NCBI GenBank assembly: GCA_041742235.1
Contig: JBGSJA010000055.1
Span: forward strand, 1-11,485
From: BOKV01 sp041742235
GTDB lineage: Bacteria > Pseudomonadota > Alphaproteobacteria > Rhizobiales > Rhizobiaceae
Direction of reading: 5' to 3'
Length of the DNA stretch: 11,485 nt
The stretch's first letter is position 1; each line of letters begins with the position of its first letter. A program made the translations under genes and the position numbers. The notes beneath the pieces are model-generated. The model made no database searches. It saw only the letters and a list, made by a program, of their open reading frames with translations, and had not been told where the DNA came from. Positions 8,312-11,485 of this stretch are shown in pieces.

Positions 8312-8321
8312 TCCTGGCTCC
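8312..8321 (-). promoter_or_regulatory. ribosome binding site deciding the NRPS1 start
   Basis: On the minus strand two purine-rich cores precede the ATG at 8307-8305: AGGA (8315-8312, 4-base spacer) and GGAG (8321-8318, 10-base spacer). The alternative in-frame GTG at 8340 is preceded by a T-run and a GC-rich stretch without a Shine-Dalgarno core, so the ATG is preferred. Confidence 0.6.
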
Positions 8322-8331
8322 AGACAGAACG

Positions 8332-8384
8332 CGACCACACAAAACCGCAAGGTTGGTATCAGCCGTGGTCGTCGTGTCGTGGTC
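8332..8384 (-). repeat. inverted and direct repeats in the tctB-NRPS1 gap
   Basis: On the plus strand CGACCAC (8332-8338) is the reverse complement of GTGGTCG (8365-8371), a 7-bp potential stem with a 26-base loop. A second copy, GTGGTC (8379-8384), lies 14 bases further on, so in the mRNA two left arms could compete for one right arm. It sits in the only sizeable gap of the operon (8308-8403), just before the NRPS1 ribosome binding site, which the stem does not cover. It could be a processing or regulatory structure, or chance in GC-rich DNA. Confidence 0.3.
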
Positions 8385-8403
8385 AAGCGCCATGCTGCAC
8401 CAT

Positions 8404-8838
8404 TCAAAAAGGAGAGGACAGCCGAAAAAGTCCTTGAAAAAACTGCACCTGCAGCGCGCGTTCCAGCAACGGCAGCAGCAGGATTGGCAAGCTCGCCATC
8501 AGGGCTTTTGGTAAATTACGACCCAAGGCGAAATAAGTATAGCTGAGCACCAACAACAGCCCGCCCCAAAACACGCCGAACAGGATGACGCTGGCAACGC
8601 TGGCCAGGAAGGCGAACAGCGCGAGCATATCGCTCACGGGCAGGACGTCGCGAAATTCGAACAGACGTATCTGCCTTATTCTCGGCACTACCAGGATCAG
8701 GACCAGTAATAATCCCAGACCGGAGGCAAGCGCGGGGAGCGCGCGCGCCTCCCAGGGCCAGCTGGCCGACTGCGCGAGCGCCCAGCCAAAAACGGCGAAG
8801 AGAAACACGGAAATGATCAGGTCACCGGATTTCACCAC
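8404..8838 (-). CDS. tctB: TctB-like small membrane subunit of a tripartite tricarboxylate transporter
   Basis: This 144-residue protein is strongly hydrophobic and has about four predicted membrane segments by eye: near residues 6-23, 33-52, 70-95 and a C-terminal leucine-rich block around 95-130 that may hold one or two. The size and layout fit the TctB family (DUF1468), the poorly conserved small subunit that pairs with TctA in the inner membrane. Sequence alone is weak for this family; its position directly after a clear TctA is the strongest evidence. It starts with two consecutive GTG codons (8838 and 8835). The GAGG core sits 1 base from the first and 4 from the second, so the protein may begin one residue later. 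It overlaps the tctA end by 17 bases, which implies coupled translation. Its TGA is at 8406-8404, 96 bases before NRPS1. Confidence 0.82.
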   Translation of the reverse strand: MVKSGDLIISVFLFAVFGWALAQSASWPWEARALPALASGLGLLLVLILVVPRIRQIRLFEFRDVLPVSDMLALFAFLASVASVILFGVFWGGLLLVLSYTYFALGRNLPKALMASLPILLLPLLERALQVQFFQGLFRLSSPF

Positions 8839-10327
8839 GCCTCGCCGCGTTTTGCGCCGCCTGCCTGATCATTCTGCGGCTGAGCCTTACGAAACCGAGC
8901 GTCAGGACGGCGATTATGAGGAGCGAGGCGGGCCTCGCGAAGAATGTGCCGCCCCAGATGCCGAGCGATTTGACCAGTGCATCTTCGGCGGCAGGGCCGA
9001 GAATGAAGCCGATCACGAACGGGGCGCGCGGCCAGTCGAACTTCTTGAACGCATACCCCACCAATGCCAGCCCCGCCATGACAAGGTAGAACCGCCATTC
9101 GCCCGAGCTGAGAAAGATGCTGATCAAGACGAAAAGATATACGTAAGGAACGAGATACTCCGCCCTGATCCGGGCAATCGCATTCAGCCGAAACGAGATC
9201 AGATAGAGCATCAACCCCGCAAGGATGTTGGATGCCGCGAGCGCCCAAACCATGATCCAGACCAGCTGCGGCTGATCCACCGCCAGCCGCGGCCCCGGAC
9301 TGATTCCCAGCGGGACAAGCGCGACCAACAGCACGGCCATGCCCGAACTACCGGGGATTCCGAGAAAAAGGGTTGGCACGAGTGCGCCGCCCTCTTTCGA
9401 ATTGTTTGCCGCCTCCGGCCCGATGATGCCCTCGACCGCCCCCTTGCCGAACTTCTCAGGTGTCTTCGATTTCTGAGCGGCATGCCCGTAACAGAACCAT
9501 GAAGCGACGTCGCCGCCCAATCCTGGGATGATGCCGATCACCGCGCCGATCATCGAAGTGCGGAACGTCAGCCAGCGATGTTCCAGAACGTCGCGCAAAC
9601 CGAGCCATTGCTGGCGCAGGACATCCGTTCTCTGGTGGATTTTAGCGTCGGCTGTGTCGTCTTTCCTGGCAGCCGCCATCTCGATCATTTCGGGTACTGC
9701 GTAAATCGCGAGAATTGCCGTGATGAGATCGATGCCGCCCCACAGGAATTGGTGTTCGCCCGTGAAACGATGCGTGCCGAAAATTTTTTCTGCGCCGACT
9801 GTCGCAAGCAGGAGACCGAAACAGCCGGTGAGCAATCCCTTGGCAAGAGCGCCCTCGCTCAGCAGCGCACAGAAAAGGATTCCAAAAAGCGCGAGAAAGA
9901 AGATTTCCGGATAGCTCATCCATGTGACAGCGGTCATCGCAAATGGGACGAGAGCCGCCAGAACTACCGCGCCGAGTACGCCGCCAATTACAGAAGCCGC
10001 CGTTGATGCGGTCAACGCCCTAACCGCTTCGCCCTTCCGTGCCATCGCATGGCCGTCGGCCAACATTGCAGTGCTCGGGCCGGTGCCGGGGATTCCGAAC
10101 AGGATGGCCGGAAGTGCACCGCCCGTATGCACGACAGCATGCAAGCTTATCAGAAAGACGATGCCGCTGGCGGGATCCATCCTGAACAGGAGCGGCATGA
10201 CCGAAATGATCGCTAGCTTGCCGCCGAAACCCGGCACGATCCCGAAGAAAAGGCCAATTGGCACCGCAATCGATAGCCAGAGCAGGAGCGTGGGTGAGGA
10301 TACGAAGATCCATAGCGCATCAAGCAC
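8822..10327 (-). CDS. tctA: TctA-like large membrane subunit of a tripartite tricarboxylate transporter
   Basis: This is a 501-residue polytopic membrane protein of the usual TctA length (about 500). Two related glycine-rich motifs show the family's internal duplication: GIVPGFGG near the N-terminus and GIIPGLGGDVASWFCYGHA in the middle. Other typical stretches are LFGIPGTGPSTAMLADGHAM and GPEAANNSKEGGALVPTLF. It should form the sodium- or proton-driven import channel for a carboxylate delivered by the TctC protein. The start is placed at GTG 10327-10325 because GGAG lies 6 bases upstream. A longer frame from TTG at 10339 adds four residues but has only AGGA at a 3-base spacing. The gap to the tctC stop is 25 bases, and the 3' end overlaps tctB. 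The substrate cannot be read from the sequence; family members carry citrate, tartrate, terephthalate and other acids. Confidence 0.95.
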   Translation of the reverse strand: MLDALWIFVSSPTLLLWLSIAVPIGLFFGIVPGFGGKLAIISVMPLLFRMDPASGIVFLISLHAVVHTGGALPAILFGIPGTGPSTAMLADGHAMARKGEAVRALTASTAASVIGGVLGAVVLAALVPFAMTAVTWMSYPEIFFLALFGILFCALLSEGALAKGLLTGCFGLLLATVGAEKIFGTHRFTGEHQFLWGGIDLITAILAIYAVPEMIEMAAARKDDTADAKIHQRTDVLRQQWLGLRDVLEHRWLTFRTSMIGAVIGIIPGLGGDVASWFCYGHAAQKSKTPEKFGKGAVEGIIGPEAANNSKEGGALVPTLFLGIPGSSGMAVLLVALVPLGISPGPRLAVDQPQLVWIMVWALAASNILAGLMLYLISFRLNAIARIRAEYLVPYVYLFVLISIFLSSGEWRFYLVMAGLALVGYAFKKFDWPRAPFVIGFILGPAAEDALVKSLGIWGGTFFARPASLLIIAVLTLGFVRLSRRMIRQAAQNAARRGEIR

Positions 10328-10333
10328 TTGTTG

Positions 10334-10337
10334 CTCC
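10334..10337 (-). promoter_or_regulatory. ribosome binding site deciding the tctA start
   Basis: GGAG on the minus strand is 6 bases before the GTG at 10327-10325. The TTG at 10339 would place this site inside the coding region. The spacing favours the GTG start. Confidence 0.55.
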
Positions 10338-10352
10338 AAACATCCTAGGCCG

Positions 10353-11369
10353 TCACTTTTTTTCCAGGGTCTTGGCTACTAAGACGGAAAAGGCGTCGCC
10401 CTGGTGCAGAAAGCCGCGGACGCCTGCTTCCACTGCCGATCCATCCTGGAAATCTATCGGCAATCCTTGCCTCGCCGCTTCGGTTATGAAGTCGGGATCC
10501 GCCAATGCCTGCGTATAGGCATCGCGCAGCATTTCGAGAACTTCCGGACTGGTGTCGGGAGCGGTCAAAGTGAGCCGCCCTAGATTGTTCATGGCGGCAA
10601 TTTTCTCGGCAACGAGTTTCTGGTCTGCCGTTTTAGCCACCATCATCCCGTCGGGAAGCGTGCGAAACTCAACGATCATGGCCTCGCCGAACTTCAAGAT
10701 GGCGCGCGCCGTGCCCGACGCGATCACGCTCGGAGCATTGCTTTCCGAAGTCAGTATTCCATCAATTTCGCCCTTCATCAGCGCGGCTTCGGCTTCATTG
10801 CCGCCGAACCCGGGGAGCACCTTCATGTTCACCTTGAAGGCATCGCCGAACAGTTTGGTCTGGATGTACGAGGCGGAACCGAATCCCGAAGTGACGAAGA
10901 TCTTGGTCCGGCCATCCGCCTGCAAGTCGTCAATCGATCGGATGCCGGTCTTCTCCTGCATCAGGACAATGCGTGCTTCCGCTCCGGCCTTACCTAGCCA
11001 GCCCACCTTGGACAAATCGAATTCGATGCCATCCCGACGGGCGATCTGCGACAGCAGAAGCCCGGAGTTTATCGCCATGATTGTCAGACCGTCCGGCGTA
11101 GCGGCGTACAGTTCGTTGAGTGCAACGACACCGCCCCCAGCCGGGCGATTGACGACCACGACCCGGCTGCCAGGTAGATGCTTCTGAAGGAACGGCGCAA
11201 TCAGCCTTGCATAGCGATCATAACCGCCGCCGGACTCCGCTCCAACGATGTAGGTAATGACCTTGCCACTGAGATACCCGCCCTCCTCGGTCGCATTCGA
11301 CTTGGACAAACCCAGGCTGACCAACACAACCGCAAAGAAAACCGCAGCGATGTAACTTTTCCTCATCAT
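10353..11369 (-). CDS. tctC: TctC/Bug-like periplasmic substrate-binding protein of the tripartite transporter
   Basis: This is a 338-residue protein, near the usual family length of about 320-330 plus signal. The N-terminus is MMRKS followed by a hydrophobic stretch (YIAAVFFAVVLVSLGL), with a likely signal peptidase site after SNA, before TEEGG. The mature part has the family layout: ITYIVGAESGGGYDRYARLI, then RVVVVNRPAGGGVVALNEL and ATPDGLTI. The GGGYD.YARL form is a TctC variant rather than the commonest PGG.TD form. It should bind a carboxylate in the periplasm and hand it to TctA/TctB. The start is uncertain: ATG 11369, ATG 11366 and GTG 11384 are all in frame and none has a well-spaced ribosome binding site. 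I chose the first ATG because it gives a compact basic n-region. It is the first gene of the apparent five-gene operon. Confidence 0.92.
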   Translation of the reverse strand: MMRKSYIAAVFFAVVLVSLGLSKSNATEEGGYLSGKVITYIVGAESGGGYDRYARLIAPFLQKHLPGSRVVVVNRPAGGGVVALNELYAATPDGLTIMAINSGLLLSQIARRDGIEFDLSKVGWLGKAGAEARIVLMQEKTGIRSIDDLQADGRTKIFVTSGFGSASYIQTKLFGDAFKVNMKVLPGFGGNEAEAALMKGEIDGILTSESNAPSVIASGTARAILKFGEAMIVEFRTLPDGMMVAKTADQKLVAEKIAAMNNLGRLTLTAPDTSPEVLEMLRDAYTQALADPDFITEAARQGLPIDFQDGSAVEAGVRGFLHQGDAFSVLVAKTLEKK

Positions 11370-11485
11370 CCTAAAGGCGATCACGGAAATTTAATTGTCA
11401 ACCATCGCATGCCTTGAGCAGGGGTCCAAGTTGGGATCACCATATCGCGCTAATTGACGGCTTTCCTTCAAGTACTGCTGAAGGG
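11370..11485 (-). promoter_or_regulatory. upstream region of the operon, no clear promoter
   Basis: This 116-base stretch reaches the window edge. On the minus strand a perfect TTGACA (11401-11396) lies 26 bases before the ATG, but no good -10 box follows at 16-18 bases. An imperfect dyad, CTTGGAC near 11431 and GCTCAAG near 11416, could be an operator. TTGAAG further upstream also lacks a convincing -10. The operon promoter may lie here or beyond the window; no regulator gene is in view. Confidence 0.25.

Noticed and set aside
8585..9502. Plus-strand open frame of 305 codons opposite tctA and tctB
   Set aside because: It is antisense to clear membrane-protein genes and has a highly charged, low-complexity composition typical of the complement of hydrophobic coding sequence.
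10341..10343. ATG at 10343-10341 as the tctA start
   Set aside because: It is out of frame with tctA and meets a stop after seven codons.
11396..11401. TTGACA as a -35 promoter box for tctC
   Set aside because: No TATAAT-like box follows at 16-18 bases (the sequence there is GCCTTT), and it is too close to the ATG for a normal leader.

Overview
The window suggests a GC-rich proteobacterium, most likely an alphaproteobacterium of the Rhizobiales type. This rests on composition, the DUF1254/DUF1214-type protein and the tripartite tricarboxylate transporter (TTT), a family greatly expanded in such soil bacteria. It is an inference from gene content only; no rRNA or other marker is present.

Layout. 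The left edge carries the 3' end of a plus-strand DUF1214-domain gene (2..511). It is followed by a 226-base convergent spacer with a small terminator-like hairpin. The rest of the window is one minus-strand array, in transcription order from right to left: a TctC-like periplasmic binding protein, a TctA-like large membrane subunit, a TctB-like small membrane subunit, a 1665-residue non-ribosomal peptide synthetase (NRPS), and an 859-residue NRPS with a thioesterase. Gaps are 25 bases (tctC to tctA), a 17-base overlap (tctA to tctB), 96 bases (tctB to NRPS1) and an 8-base overlap (NRPS1 to NRPS2). This looks like a single operon, although an internal start in the 96-base gap cannot be excluded. 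The 100 or so bases upstream of tctC reach the window edge and hold no convincing promoter.

Assembly line. NRPS1 reads A1-T1-C1-A2-T2 and NRPS2 reads C2-T3-TE. A1 looks like an acyl-CoA synthetase of the Pcs60/oxalyl-CoA ligase kind and lacks the Asp that binds an alpha-amino group, so it should load a carboxylic acid. A2 has the hand-read specificity code DAFWLGGTFK, one conservative change from a classical valine code. The last module has no A domain. The predicted core is an acyl-valine unit that is extended, transferred to an amine, or released by the TE.

The most interesting point is the coupling of a complete carboxylate importer to a short NRPS that starts from a carboxylate. The working hypothesis is that TctCAB brings in the starter acid, or recaptures the acidic product. 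No phosphopantetheinyl transferase, MbtH-like protein, tailoring enzyme, regulator or exporter is visible in the window.
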